NCBI RefSeq assembly: GCF_013141695.1
Contig: NZ_WHNY01000074.1
Location: forward strand, 1-64,000
Origin: Paenibacillus plantarum
GTDB taxonomy: Bacteria; Bacillota; Bacilli; Paenibacillales; NBRC-103111
Length of the DNA stretch: 64,000 bases
Reading direction: 5' to 3'
Position 1 is the first letter of the stretch; each line of letters opens with the position of its first letter. A model generated the notes under the pieces. That model was not told the origin of the DNA and did not search any database. It worked only from the letters and a program-made list of their open reading frames with translations. The position numbers were made by a program, and so were the translations under genes. Below are positions 53,295-62,244 of this stretch, one piece after another.

Positions 53295-55076
53295 TCAGCT
53301 CCTTATCAGCGGCAGGATTAGGTTCAGTTCCGTCCCCTCATTCTGCTTGGAATACAGCTCTAAATGAAATTGCTTCCCATAATTCAATCGACATCGGGAT
53401 AACACATTGCGAAGCCCGATACTCTGCCCCTCGGTACTGAGGATTGCTACAGGATCGCCCGTTTGGATCTCTTCCATCAGATTTCGGACCAATTCCGGAG
53501 ACATGCCAATGCCATTATCTTTCACGGAGATCAGCAATTTATCCTCCTGCAGCTTCGTCCTTAGGGTAATCTGCGCGATGCCATCCTTCTCTAAGCTATA
53601 CTTCACCGCATTTTCTACCAGTGGTTGAATGATGAATTTAGCGATCAAGAAATGGGCTGCCGCGGGATCTTCTTCGATCGCAATTTGCAATCGTTCCTCA
53701 TGCCTCAAATGGAGGATGAACAAATAATCCCGAATATACGCCATTTCTTCTGCTACTCGAACCAAATCACTACCCAGGTTGAGCGAGTATCTCATCATTT
53801 TGCCCAAAGCTTCCGTCGTATCCATCACAAGGTCTTCCCGCTTCATCGCCGCCAGACCGCTAATGATTTCAAGCGTATTATTATAAAAATGCGGATTGAT
53901 CTGCAGCAGCAGTGCTTTGTACTCGGCATTTTTCCTGCGCAAGTTCGTCTCGAACTCTGTCTCGATTAAATAGCGAAGCCGATGGGTCATCTGCTCGAAC
54001 ACCCTTGTCACATAGTTCACTTCACTATGGCCCTGGCCAACCTTCGGCATCACATGCAGCGCCTGATGAAACTCCCCGCGCTCTACATGCCTCATTGCTC
54101 TTCCCATCACACTCAGCGGCTTGGTAATGCCTGCGGACAGCCAGAAGGCTGTTAATATCGCAACAATCAGCAACATAACACTAACGACAAGCATCGTTTG
54201 GCGAATGTGTGTGATTTTTTCATACAATTCAATCTCAGGAACACTCCCAATAATTGTCCAATTCTGAGCAGGCAGCTTGCGGAAAAAGAGCAGATACGTC
54301 TCTCCCTTCGCCTCCATTGGGAAAACTCCACTGGCATCCCCGTCAAACCGCGAATCAATCTCCTGAAGCCCCTTCCCCAGCATGGCCCTGTCTTCGGACA
54401 GATTTTGGTCCAGCACACTGTTGCCTTCATGTGTCAGCAAAACGACCTTTCCCGTCTTCCCCACATGAATTTTTTCAATCGCATTGCGAAGCAGGGTTGT
54501 TGGATAATTCACCTTGATGAAGCCCATATTTCTTAGCGATTGTAGCTGTACGAGTGGAAAAAGGAAGCTATTAATCGATCGCGCCCTCATAAATTCGTCT
54601 GATTGATCGACATCCTTATGTGCGGTCGTCCAACGGTTACTTTCATTAATAAAATCCTGAAACCACTCGCTGTTCTTATAGGTTCTATCCTGCGTCCACA
54701 CACCGCCAGCATCCTCAGTGAACGCACTTATGGAAATACCGCTGGAGTTATTCACCGCATAGGAGGAGAAATACTCCCGCAATCGCTGCTTCGTGAGAAC
54801 GCGTTCTTGAATCGTACTATCTGAATTCAAATGTACGGTCAGCCAGTCCTGTGTGACTCGGGAGCTCACTACCTGATTGCCCGCATCCTCAACTTGTGTC
54901 AACAGCGTCCCCACATGCGAGGCGAACTGCTCGATCGTTTGTGATGTTGAAGCTTCGATTGACGACTTGATTGTTTTGGTTGCTTCCTCACTAAGAATAT
55001 AGGCCAAAGTGGCAAAAGGGAGAAGCAGTAGAACCGAGAAAACCGCCATCAAACGGCTCCTCAATGAGAAAAACAT
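53295..55076 (-). CDS. YesM-type sensor histidine kinase (fructan locus)
   Basis: The 593-residue kinase has membrane helices at about 10-28 and 293-315 flanking an extracellular sensor domain. HAMP, phospho-acceptor H396 (QINPHFYNNTLE) and the ATPase motifs FIIQPLVENAVKYS and DNGIGM follow. GGGGGG precedes the ATG. It stands between the sugar-binding lipoprotein and the response regulator, a common arrangement in which the binding protein may help signalling; that part is inference. Confidence 0.92.
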   Translation of the reverse strand: MFFSLRSRLMAVFSVLLLLPFATLAYILSEEATKTIKSSIEASTSQTIEQFASHVGTLLTQVEDAGNQVVSSRVTQDWLTVHLNSDSTIQERVLTKQRLREYFSSYAVNNSSGISISAFTEDAGGVWTQDRTYKNSEWFQDFINESNRWTTAHKDVDQSDEFMRARSINSFLFPLVQLQSLRNMGFIKVNYPTTLLRNAIEKIHVGKTGKVVLLTHEGNSVLDQNLSEDRAMLGKGLQEIDSRFDGDASGVFPMEAKGETYLLFFRKLPAQNWTIIGSVPEIELYEKITHIRQTMLVVSVMLLIVAILTAFWLSAGITKPLSVMGRAMRHVERGEFHQALHVMPKVGQGHSEVNYVTRVFEQMTHRLRYLIETEFETNLRRKNAEYKALLLQINPHFYNNTLEIISGLAAMKREDLVMDTTEALGKMMRYSLNLGSDLVRVAEEMAYIRDYLFILHLRHEERLQIAIEEDPAAAHFLIAKFIIQPLVENAVKYSLEKDGIAQITLRTKLQEDKLLISVKDNGIGMSPELVRNLMEEIQTGDPVAILSTEGQSIGLRNVLSRCRLNYGKQFHLELYSKQNEGTELNLILPLIRS

Positions 55077-55143
55077 GATATCCCCCCATTATGTGTGATT
55101 CTTAATATCATACCTCTGAGCCATCTGGCGAAACAACGACAAA

Positions 55144-55170
55144 GAGACGATCATCAAAATGATTCGTCTC
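55144..55170 (-). terminator. stem-loop between binding protein and kinase genes
   Basis: GAGACGA-TCAT and ATGA-TCGTCTC stem around a 4-base loop with one bulge, followed by only TTT on the minus strand, 17 bp after the binding-protein stop. Probably a partial terminator that keeps kinase and regulator levels below those of the binding protein. Confidence 0.6.
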
Positions 55171-55186
55171 ACATATCTGGAGCTGC

Positions 55187-56551
55187 TTACTTCTTCTGCT
55201 GTGCTAGAACATCTGCGTACGCTTTATCAATTGTCGTAACGGCTTCTGCGATAGACGCATCAATATTTCTTTTGCCAATCGTGACATCCTCGATCATTTT
55301 GTTCACAGCATCTGACATTTGCGGGAAGATCGGCGTGATTGGACGCGGTCTGCCGTACTTCTGATTTTGAATAACGAAGATGTTCTTCGGATACTCACTC
55401 AGCTCTGGGAACGCCTTCGCAGATGAATATCGGGATGGAATATCCTTCGTCATACCTGCATACGTTTTCTGTCCTTCTTCCCCTGTAACCCAGTTAATGA
55501 ACTTCCAAGCTTCATCTGGATGCTTGCTTTTCCCCGAAATACCCAGCGCCCAACTGCCATTGGCTACCGCTTGCGCTGTTCCTTTTGGCAATGGTGCAAT
55601 ATCATAGTCTTCGCCCAACTTGAAATTAGGGAATTTCTCCTTCAAATTAGCCAAAGACCACGAGCCGTCAATCGTAATGGCCAACTTACCGTTCGGGAAT
55701 GGATCTGGTGGATACTCCAGTGCAGATACCTTATCTTTGTTATACAGATCGGAGAAGAACTGGACGGCTTTCTTCGTTTGTGGGGAATCTAGGTAGCCTT
55801 TGGACGTTTTACCGTCTGGGCTCATGATCTCACCGCCGAGCTGCCAAATGATTGGATATTTGAAGTAGGCTGTTGCACCTGCATTGCCAAAGCCTTGTGC
55901 AGGATCGATACCGAAAATTCCGTTCGCAGGATCATTCACTTTCTTTGCAGCATCCAATACTTGATCCCAGGTCCACGGCTCATCTGGGTTTTTGGAAGGA
56001 AGCGGAATGCCTTTCGCTTGGAAAAGTTTTTTGTTATAGAACATCGCAATGGAAGATTCCGTCAGCGGTGCCATGTAAATTTCATTTTGATACGTATAAG
56101 TCGCAAGTGTTGATTTCGGAACATCCTCCATATTTCCGTCTGCTTTGAAGTAGGCGGTTAATGGTTTAAGCGCTCCCGCGTTTGCATACGAACCGACGGT
56201 TGGTGCATCTAATGCCATGATGTCTGGTGGACTTCCGGAAGCGATGGATACACGCAATTTCGTATCATAATCCGAGTATGGAATCGGTGTCATTTCCACG
56301 GAAATATTCGGGTACTTTTGCATAAAAGATGCCACTAATTTGTCGTAGGCTGCATTCTCCGTATCATTCCCCGAGTTTCTCCAGAACGTGAGTTTTACTT
56401 TCTCTTCTTTTTTCACGGTTGCATCTGTTTGGCTTGGTACTGATGACGAAGATGTGCTGGCTGATCCCCCACTGTCACTTTGGGAAGAACATCCCGCCAG
56501 CAATCCACCAACTACGATAGCGCTTACGACTGTTTGACTAAGTTTTTTCAT
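55187..56551 (-). CDS. sugar-binding lipoprotein (fructan locus)
   Basis: CUT1 binding protein of the MalE/UgpB type. The 454-residue protein has a lipobox LAGC near residue 21, a Ser/Thr linker, the family start KVKLTFWRNSGNDTENAAYDKLVASFMQKYPNI, and the GSWALGISGKSKHPDEAWKFINWVTGEEGQ segment. It is encoded apart from its permeases (47.2-49.0 kb); the two-component genes, the toxin-antitoxin pair and the fructanase lie between. GAGAGGGG precedes the ATG. Confidence 0.9.
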   Translation of the reverse strand: MKKLSQTVVSAIVVGGLLAGCSSQSDSGGSASTSSSSVPSQTDATVKKEEKVKLTFWRNSGNDTENAAYDKLVASFMQKYPNISVEMTPIPYSDYDTKLRVSIASGSPPDIMALDAPTVGSYANAGALKPLTAYFKADGNMEDVPKSTLATYTYQNEIYMAPLTESSIAMFYNKKLFQAKGIPLPSKNPDEPWTWDQVLDAAKKVNDPANGIFGIDPAQGFGNAGATAYFKYPIIWQLGGEIMSPDGKTSKGYLDSPQTKKAVQFFSDLYNKDKVSALEYPPDPFPNGKLAITIDGSWSLANLKEKFPNFKLGEDYDIAPLPKGTAQAVANGSWALGISGKSKHPDEAWKFINWVTGEEGQKTYAGMTKDIPSRYSSAKAFPELSEYPKNIFVIQNQKYGRPRPITPIFPQMSDAVNKMIEDVTIGKRNIDASIAEAVTTIDKAYADVLAQQKK

Positions 56552-56740
56552 ACGATTGTTGCCCCTCTCATTACTCTGTTGTTGTTCTTGTCATCATCTT
56601 ATCAAAGGGGACGAAACAATAAATTCAAAATGCTCTGCTTCTAACTTATAAAATTATCATGCCTTGAGGAGAAAGTAAAAGGGGCGAAGAATCAATTCTG
56701 TTGTATCTACAACAGTCCCCCAAAGCACATCACATCACGC

Positions 56741-56762
56741 AAAAAAGAGCCCCGAAGGGCTC
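56741..56762 (-). terminator. terminator of the sulfonate-type cluster
   Basis: GAGCCC-CGAA-GGGCTC hairpin with six T on the minus strand, 19 bp after the MFS transporter stop. Confidence 0.9.
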
Positions 56763-56780
56763 GCTGCATATTAATTCGTT

Positions 56781-58034
56781 TTAATTGGTAGTTGTCGACA
56801 CGCGCGTCACGGCTTGAGCCTCGTCCAACTCCGCTTTCCGCGATTGGTAGCTTCCAATATGAAAAGCTTGCCAACAGCTGACGCCAAAAACGAGCATAGC
56901 CGTAATAAACCAGCCACTTATGCCAAAATGAGCGACGATAATGCCGCCGAGCAGAGGCCCGGTTAGGCAGCCAAGGAACATCCAAGAGTTCACCATGGCG
57001 AAGGTCTGCCCCTCCATCCCCTTGCGGACTAAGCCTCGTACCTGGGCTTGAATGTTGGGCATCATGCCCGCTACGCACAAACCGAGTGTAAACCGACACG
57101 CAAGAATAAGCGGATAAAAGTGCGTCACCGCTTGCACGATGCAGAGGAGAAACGCAGTGCTGGTCGCTATTTTGAGCAACAATAAAGGTCCTACGCGATC
57201 GGAGAGCATGCCCAGCAACGGGGAAAATACGATAACGGCGAGAGAGGTCGCCGATAAGGTGATGCCGAGCAGCCACTGATCGTTGAGAAAGGTGAGCGTA
57301 TGCGTGGATTGCCGCACGTAGTAGGGGATAATCGGATTCGTCCCGACTAATGCGAAATTAATGCATAGGGCACTAAGCAGCAGCGAGGGGAGCGGCTTCA
57401 TCCGCCAGATGTGCTTCCAGTCCGTTAGCAAAGTGCTCCGTTCCATTTTAGAAACGACAGGTGCACGGGGACCTTCTTTGACAAAGCAAAGCACGCTGAC
57501 GGTCGCAAGCAAAATGCACACACTCATAGCCGGATACGCGCCTCGTACCGAGTAAAATGTAAGTAAAGAGGACGCAATTAGTGGTCCGATTAGCGAACCT
57601 GTCTCGCCCATCATTTGCATGGTGCCAGCCGAAACGCCAACCTTATTCTTGGCAGCTCCAATCAAGATCAGCACCATGGTGAATGGCAGGATGCCAGTGA
57701 AGCAGCCCTGTGCCAATCGCAGCAGTGCCAGCTGCCAAGGCTCGGTGGCCAATGACATGCAAGCCGTAACGAGGGTCATTCCGAATCCGGACCAGAGCAT
57801 CACAGGCTTACGCCCGTAGCGATCTCCGATGCGACCGAGGAAAGGCATAAGAAGCATCATGATCATGAAATTTGCCGAAAATATCGCACCTGACCATATG
57901 TAAAGCGAATCCCCGCTCACATGCCCAATATCCTGAAGGAAGCTGGGCAAGAGGGGAACGAACATGCCGTGCGCGGTCGATACAAGCAATTGTACAGAGA
58001 GCAACGCTGCAAACTGCCGGTTCCACGAGTCCAT
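56781..58034 (-). CDS. MFS efflux transporter
   Basis: Twelve-helix major facilitator of the drug/H+ antiporter type, 417 residues. Motif A is visible between helices 2 and 3 (GRIGDRYGRKPVML) and its second-half echo as GMLSDRVGPLL. MdtG/TetA-like proteins export hydrophobic compounds. Its start lies 4 bp after the nitroreductase stop, so it is the last gene of this operon and may export a product or toxic by-product of the pathway. The substrate is unknown. Confidence 0.88.
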   Translation of the reverse strand: MDSWNRQFAALLSVQLLVSTAHGMFVPLLPSFLQDIGHVSGDSLYIWSGAIFSANFMIMMLLMPFLGRIGDRYGRKPVMLWSGFGMTLVTACMSLATEPWQLALLRLAQGCFTGILPFTMVLILIGAAKNKVGVSAGTMQMMGETGSLIGPLIASSLLTFYSVRGAYPAMSVCILLATVSVLCFVKEGPRAPVVSKMERSTLLTDWKHIWRMKPLPSLLLSALCINFALVGTNPIIPYYVRQSTHTLTFLNDQWLLGITLSATSLAVIVFSPLLGMLSDRVGPLLLLKIATSTAFLLCIVQAVTHFYPLILACRFTLGLCVAGMMPNIQAQVRGLVRKGMEGQTFAMVNSWMFLGCLTGPLLGGIIVAHFGISGWFITAMLVFGVSCWQAFHIGSYQSRKAELDEAQAVTRVSTTTN

Positions 58035-58038
58035 CGAA

Positions 58039-58653
58039 CTAGAAAGAGCCTTCGATGATACTCTCGCTCAATGCGCGTCGTCCATTCGGCAACTCACGCT
58101 GTTGAAAGTCTTCTGCCAACGTTTCACGTGCTCCACGGTAACCTAAAGCAATCACGGCATGAAGCTCATACTCCGCTGGAATTTGAAGTACTTCACGTGC
58201 CTTTTCTCTCTCATAGCCGCCAACAGCGCGTGTAGCCAGACCTAACAAGTGCGCTTGAAAAGCAATCGATGCCCAAGCTGCACCTGCATCAAACGCATGT
58301 GCACCACTAGGTTCACCATCCTGACGGAACTTGTTAGACAAGATCAGCAACAGCACAGGAGCATGCTTCGTCCACAATTGATTGTTCGGCTTAATAAACG
58401 ATTGAAACTTCTGTTTCTGCTCCTCTGTTTGGGCGACTACGAATCGCCACGGCTGCAGATTCGAGCTGGATGGTGCCCAGCGCGCAGCCTCCAGAATCGT
58501 ATATAATGTCTCTCGTGTTACTTCCTTCTCTTCAAAAGCACGCGACGACCAACGATTCAGAAACAGCGAATGAACAGGATAATCCGCCTTACGATTGGCC
58601 TCCACTTCAGGGGTTAAAACTGCTTGATTATCTACTTGTGCTGATACAGTCAT
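58039..58653 (-). CDS. nitroreductase-family flavoprotein
   Basis: The 204-residue protein has the nitroreductase fold signatures: the N-terminal FMN-binding RWSSRAFEEKEV, EAARWAPSSSNLQPWRFVVA (about 57-76) and a C-terminal VIALGYRG with an Arg/Gly-rich FMN contact. Such enzymes use NAD(P)H to reduce nitro groups, quinones or flavins. In a sulfonate-type cluster it might supply reduced flavin, but there is no monooxygenase (SsuD-like) gene in view. AAAGGG precedes the ATG. Confidence 0.88.
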   Translation of the reverse strand: MTVSAQVDNQAVLTPEVEANRKADYPVHSLFLNRWSSRAFEEKEVTRETLYTILEAARWAPSSSNLQPWRFVVAQTEEQKQKFQSFIKPNNQLWTKHAPVLLLILSNKFRQDGEPSGAHAFDAGAAWASIAFQAHLLGLATRAVGGYEREKAREVLQIPAEYELHAVIALGYRGARETLAEDFQQRELPNGRRALSESIIEGSF

Positions 58654-58687
58654 GTCATCATTCCCTTTCCGAATAGGCGTGTCGCCT

Positions 58688-59740
58688 TTATTTAAGTAAC
58701 CACTGATTCAAATCGAAATCCTTCTCCGCTAGCTTTTCATCAACCAAGAATTTCTTCGTTCCATCAAGCAGCTTCACACCATCATCCTTAAAATTAACCT
58801 CTTTAATCGTCTCAATCGGTGTAACCTTCTTGTTTAATTCCGGTGTGAACCCATTTAACTGAGATAAGAATTGGTAATATTCATCCGGTTTGGATTGCAG
58901 ATCCTTGAGCGCTTTCTCCCTAGCTGCATTCCACACCTTCGGGAAATCAGGGAATTTCTTCAGGTAGTCCTCGGACACAACCGTAATGCTGCCTCCGATC
59001 AAATTCGGATGCTTAGTGGCATCATCAATCAATGGGAATCCATTCTCAATTTGTTTCAAAGCAAAGATCGCACTATTCGTCATCGCGTCCACTTCACCAC
59101 GGGACAACGCTGCTTCACCATCCGGGCGCAGCATATGGATGAACTTCACGTCGGGCACATTTTGTTCTTTTACAAGGCCGGCAATATAGCGGTGCATGAA
59201 GGAACCTTTTTGAATTGCTATCGTTTTACCTTTCAAATCAGCAATCGTTGTTGGTCCACCTTTTTTACCAATCAAATAACCTATATTGTCTGTTGAGTTC
59301 TGGGTAATTGCTCTCGTCTTCGCTCCAGTCGAACGAGCAAGTATCGCTGGCGTATCGCCCAAGCTGCCAAAATCCAATCTGCCACTGATTAGCGACTCGC
59401 TTTGGTCAGGTCCGTTTGGGAAAGCTACCGGCTTGACCTCAGTGATACCGTACTTTTTGAGCTCCTCTTGGATAATCCCTTTATATAAGCCCCAGCCCTC
59501 TGCACCACCTGGGAAATTCAGCTTGTTCGTGCCAATGTATCCGTAATTGATCACTGCTGGTGGTTGTACCTTGGCTGCCCCGCCACTTGTCGCTGCTGCA
59601 CTGGCACCAGCTGTCTTGGCGCCTCCATCCGAATTGCCACAGGCCGCTAAGAAAGCGACCATGGCTGCTAATATCATAACCAAATGTGTGGTACGGAAAA
59701 GTCCGAATCCCCTTTTACTTGTCTTCTGTCTCTCTATCAT
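58688..59740 (-). CDS. SsuA-like ABC substrate-binding lipoprotein
   Basis: Binding protein of the aliphatic sulfonate/nitrate/taurine (NMT1-like) class. The 350-residue protein has a lipobox LAAC near residue 34, an Ala/Gly/Ser linker, and the family segments NYGYIGTNKLNFPGGAEGWG, PNGPDQSESLISGRLDFGSLGDTPAILA and IADLKGKTIAIQKGSFMHR. The partner permease of SsuC type begins beyond the right edge. The ligand may be a sulfonate or another small sulfur or nitrogen compound. GGAG precedes the ATG. Confidence 0.88.
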   Translation of the reverse strand: MIERQKTSKRGFGLFRTTHLVMILAAMVAFLAACGNSDGGAKTAGASAAATSGGAAKVQPPAVINYGYIGTNKLNFPGGAEGWGLYKGIIQEELKKYGITEVKPVAFPNGPDQSESLISGRLDFGSLGDTPAILARSTGAKTRAITQNSTDNIGYLIGKKGGPTTIADLKGKTIAIQKGSFMHRYIAGLVKEQNVPDVKFIHMLRPDGEAALSRGEVDAMTNSAIFALKQIENGFPLIDDATKHPNLIGGSITVVSEDYLKKFPDFPKVWNAAREKALKDLQSKPDEYYQFLSQLNGFTPELNKKVTPIETIKEVNFKDDGVKLLDGTKKFLVDEKLAEKDFDLNQWLLK

Positions 59741-59785
59741 CTTTCATTCTCCTTTCAAATTGACCACGAGAGGGCACCCACTGTC

Positions 59786-60121
59786 TTACCCAATAGAAGT
59801 TAGTTTCGCTAATTCATACATATAAGGATGCTCGGCAACAGGCTTACGCCCTTTCCCCCAGCCAACTTTCTCCCGATAACCACCAAAGAAACCTTGTTCA
59901 TCTAAACTCTCTTCACTCACATGCATTGGTCCTTCAGCATCCGGCGCTACATAGAGCGCATCCGCTGGGCAATACAGCTCGCACATGAAACAGGTTTGGC
60001 AGTCGCTTTGCCGAGCAATGACCGGAATCCCATTTTCCACACGATCAAATACATTCGTCGGACATACCGACACGCAGAGGTTGCATTCTACACATTTGGA
60101 CTCGCTGACTAATTCAATCAT
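59786..60121 (-). CDS. two-cluster 4Fe-4S ferredoxin subunit (module 2)
   Basis: The 111-residue protein has two complete 4Fe-4S motifs, CVECNLCVSVCP (about 11-22) and CQTCFMCELYCP (about 41-52), and a conserved Trp/Gly/Lys tail (EKVGWGKGRKPVAEH). It should pass electrons to or from the flavoprotein encoded just before it, whose stop it overlaps by four bases (ATGA). The pattern resembles the AprB iron-sulfur subunit of adenylylsulfate reductase, but it is shorter. Its closest visible relative is the ferredoxin at 61.9 kb. Confidence 0.88.
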   Translation of the reverse strand: MIELVSESKCVECNLCVSVCPTNVFDRVENGIPVIARQSDCQTCFMCELYCPADALYVAPDAEGPMHVSEESLDEQGFFGGYREKVGWGKGRKPVAEHPYMYELAKLTSIG

Positions 60122-61722
60122 GGTGTAACAGCCTCCTTGTTCACTTCAGCTTTTTGCGTCCATACCTGATCCAGCCCTCCGCTAATTAAACGGTACCCTT
60201 GCGCAGCATCAATCTCTGGGAAATCCTCACGTTTATGCATCCCTCTCGTTTCCGTACGTTCGCGTGCCGTGTTGTACATAAGACGGGCCGTAGCTGTCAT
60301 AGCCGCCGCTTCACGATGACGAACACCTGCTATATCTAACGTCGTCACACGTTCACGTAAATCATTCCAAACTCCATCCAGACGGTTGATTGAGCCTTCC
60401 AACCCTTTCTGGGTACGGAACAAATTGCGGTCATACGGCGTGACTTCCTCTTGTACCGCTTGAATGGCTTCGCCTGTTTTGCTTAAAATCTGACCCGATC
60501 CCGACTTCGTGAAAGTTGTCGTTGAGACGCTTTTCAGTGTACGATTATCTGCTTTATCTCCAAGATCCTTAGCAAATTTCGCAGCACCTTCTCCTGCAAA
60601 TGAACCGGAAGACATCGCCCAAGCCGCATTATGGCTGCCACCGCCTGTGAAACCTCCACAGATCAGTTCACGCGTCGCTGCATCGCCAGCCGCATATAAG
60701 CCTGGAACAATCGTTGAACATTGCTCATCCACGATTCGAATACCGCCTGTTCCACGCACCGTGCCTTCTAAGCGAAGGGTAACAGGGAACTTATCTTTGA
60801 ATGGATCGATGCCAAGTCGATCAAAAGGCAAGAAGAAATTCGTTTGATTCACACGCAGTAAGGGACGAATTTCTTCCGGCGCTTGATCCAAGCTGGCGTA
60901 AACCTGACGGCCTTGCAGCAAATTGCGCGCAATGATTGAGCGGCCACGTTGTGATCCTGCACCTTCTACAATGGAGCCATCTTCGTAGTAGAAGGAGGCA
61001 TATCGGTAGTAAGCTGTTTTGGTTACGGAAGAGAAGGTTGGGCAGATTGCGTAGGCATTCGAAAATTCCATCCCTGAGAAGTCCGCGCCGGCTTCAGCAG
61101 CCAATAAATAACCATCCCCTGTTAACACGTTCGTACCTAATGCTTTGCTCAAAAATGCACAACCGCCTGTCGCAATCACTACCGCTCCTGCACGCACCGT
61201 CCAGGTCTCCCCACTCTGCGTTCTCACGCCAGTTGCACCGCCAACGCCGTGCTCATCGGCAAGCAATTGGAGCACGGGACTGTGATCGAGGATTTTCACA
61301 CCTGCTTTTTGAACCAATTTACGCATCAGCTTCATGTATTCAGGCCCTTGCAAACCGCGTTTATACGGATCGCCGATTTCATCCTTCGGAAACGGATACC
61401 CCAAGGAGCCTAGCTTATTCATGTTCTCATAAGTCCGATCGAGCACCCGGTTCATCCAAGGAACCTCTGCCAGCTTACCGCCTAACAGATAGCGACTCGC
61501 TCTGGCTTCTTCTCGCAGCTTCTCGTCCGGCTTAACATACCAAACCCCCGTACCCGATGGTGCTGTTGCTCCACTCGTTCCACAATACCCTTTATCCACC
61601 AAGATGACCTTGGAGCCATTCGTTGCAGCCGTTAAGGCCGCCCACGTTCCCGCAGGACCTCCACCAATTACCAACACATCCGCAATAAGTCGCAAATCAT
61701 TATCTTCTAAAACCTTTGCCAT
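60118..61722 (-). CDS. AprA/fumarate reductase-like FAD flavoprotein (module 2)
   Basis: The 534-residue soluble flavoprotein has the FAD-binding start VLVIGGGPAGTWAA (about 17-30), VVIATGGCAFLSKALGTNVLTGDGY, GTVRGTGGIRI and the C-terminal FAD motif PGLYAAGDAA with the SSGSFAGEGAA segment. These place it in the fumarate reductase/adenylylsulfate reductase alpha/aspartate oxidase superfamily, nearest to AprA-like members by eye. The substrate cannot be read off. It makes a pair with the overlapping ferredoxin gene and is a paralog of the flavoprotein at 62.2 kb. GGAGG precedes the ATG. Confidence 0.88.
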   Translation of the reverse strand: MAKVLEDNDLRLIADVLVIGGGPAGTWAALTAATNGSKVILVDKGYCGTSGATAPSGTGVWYVKPDEKLREEARASRYLLGGKLAEVPWMNRVLDRTYENMNKLGSLGYPFPKDEIGDPYKRGLQGPEYMKLMRKLVQKAGVKILDHSPVLQLLADEHGVGGATGVRTQSGETWTVRAGAVVIATGGCAFLSKALGTNVLTGDGYLLAAEAGADFSGMEFSNAYAICPTFSSVTKTAYYRYASFYYEDGSIVEGAGSQRGRSIIARNLLQGRQVYASLDQAPEEIRPLLRVNQTNFFLPFDRLGIDPFKDKFPVTLRLEGTVRGTGGIRIVDEQCSTIVPGLYAAGDAATRELICGGFTGGGSHNAAWAMSSGSFAGEGAAKFAKDLGDKADNRTLKSVSTTTFTKSGSGQILSKTGEAIQAVQEEVTPYDRNLFRTQKGLEGSINRLDGVWNDLRERVTTLDIAGVRHREAAAMTATARLMYNTARERTETRGMHKREDFPEIDAAQGYRLISGGLDQVWTQKAEVNKEAVTP

Positions 61723-61741
61723 CTACGTGACCTCCTCTAAT

Positions 61742-61784
61742 ATGAAAATAAAAAGAGGCATCCCTTATATAAAGGAACGCCTCC
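61742..61784 (-). terminator. leader terminator/attenuator before module 2
   Basis: GAGGC-TCCTTT type stem (GCCTC 61779-61783 with GAGGC 61755-61759, and CCTT/AAGG inside) followed by TTTTTATTTT on the minus strand. It lies between the promoter at 61854-61882 and the flavoprotein ATG, so transcripts from that promoter must pass it. Confidence 0.7.
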
Positions 61785-61837
61785 GTGTGTACGGTTGGAC
61801 AGGATATGCAATTGTATGTCGACAAAACCAAGTTGTT

Positions 61838-61882
61838 TACTATGATTAAACACATAGTAGCACCGTATTTCATTGCCGTCAA
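61838..61882 (-). promoter_or_regulatory. promoter with overlapping operator before module 2
   Basis: On the minus strand TTGACG (61877-61882) and TACTAT (61854-61859) are 17 bp apart, close to consensus. A perfect inverted repeat TACTATG and CATAGTA with an 8-bp spacer (61838-61859) covers the -10 and the start point, as expected of a repressor site. It begins 20 bp beyond the ferredoxin stop of module 1. Confidence 0.65.
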
Positions 61883-61902
61883 CACTATTTATTACAATCA
61901 AC

Positions 61903-62244
61903 CTATCGTCTTGAAGGTAAAATGCGATCGATAAACGGGGTTGTATCCAACTCCGCCAACGTTGTTCGCCCCTTGCCCCAGCCGAGTGTTTCTCGCCAGC
62001 TGCCCAGCAGATTGGCCTCTACCAACTCCGCTTCTGTCGGCACTTCCTCCAAAGGGGAGTCAAACGGAGATACATAGAGAGCATCTACAGGACAATACGC
62101 CTCACAAATAAAACAAGTCTGGCAATCTTCCTGCCTTGCGATGCTCGGAATGCCATCTATCCCTTTATCAAACACGTTGGTCGGACACACCTTCACGCAT
62201 AGCGTGCAACCCACACACCGTTCCGTACTTACGAATTCAATCAT
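61903..62244 (-). CDS. two-cluster 4Fe-4S ferredoxin subunit (module 1)
   Basis: The 113-residue paralog of the ferredoxin at 59.8 kb. It has motifs CVGCTLCVKVCP and CQTCFICEAYCP and the tail ETLGWGKGRTTLAEL. It overlaps the flavoprotein stop by four bases. Each ferredoxin sits with its own flavoprotein, which suggests that the whole pair was duplicated. Confidence 0.88.
   Translation of the reverse strand: MIEFVSTERCVGCTLCVKVCPTNVFDKGIDGIPSIARQEDCQTCFICEAYCPVDALYVSPFDSPLEEVPTEAELVEANLLGSWRETLGWGKGRTTLAELDTTPFIDRILPSRR

Noticed and set aside
56707..57276. A 189-codon minus-strand frame overlapping the MFS gene
   Set aside because: It is a frame-shifted reading of the transporter gene, Arg/Ser/His rich, running through its terminator.
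61742..61784. A plain operon terminator for flavoprotein module 1
   Set aside because: A good promoter lies upstream of it and no start is seen between it and module 2, so it is better read as part of the module 2 leader, although it may also stop transcripts from module 1.
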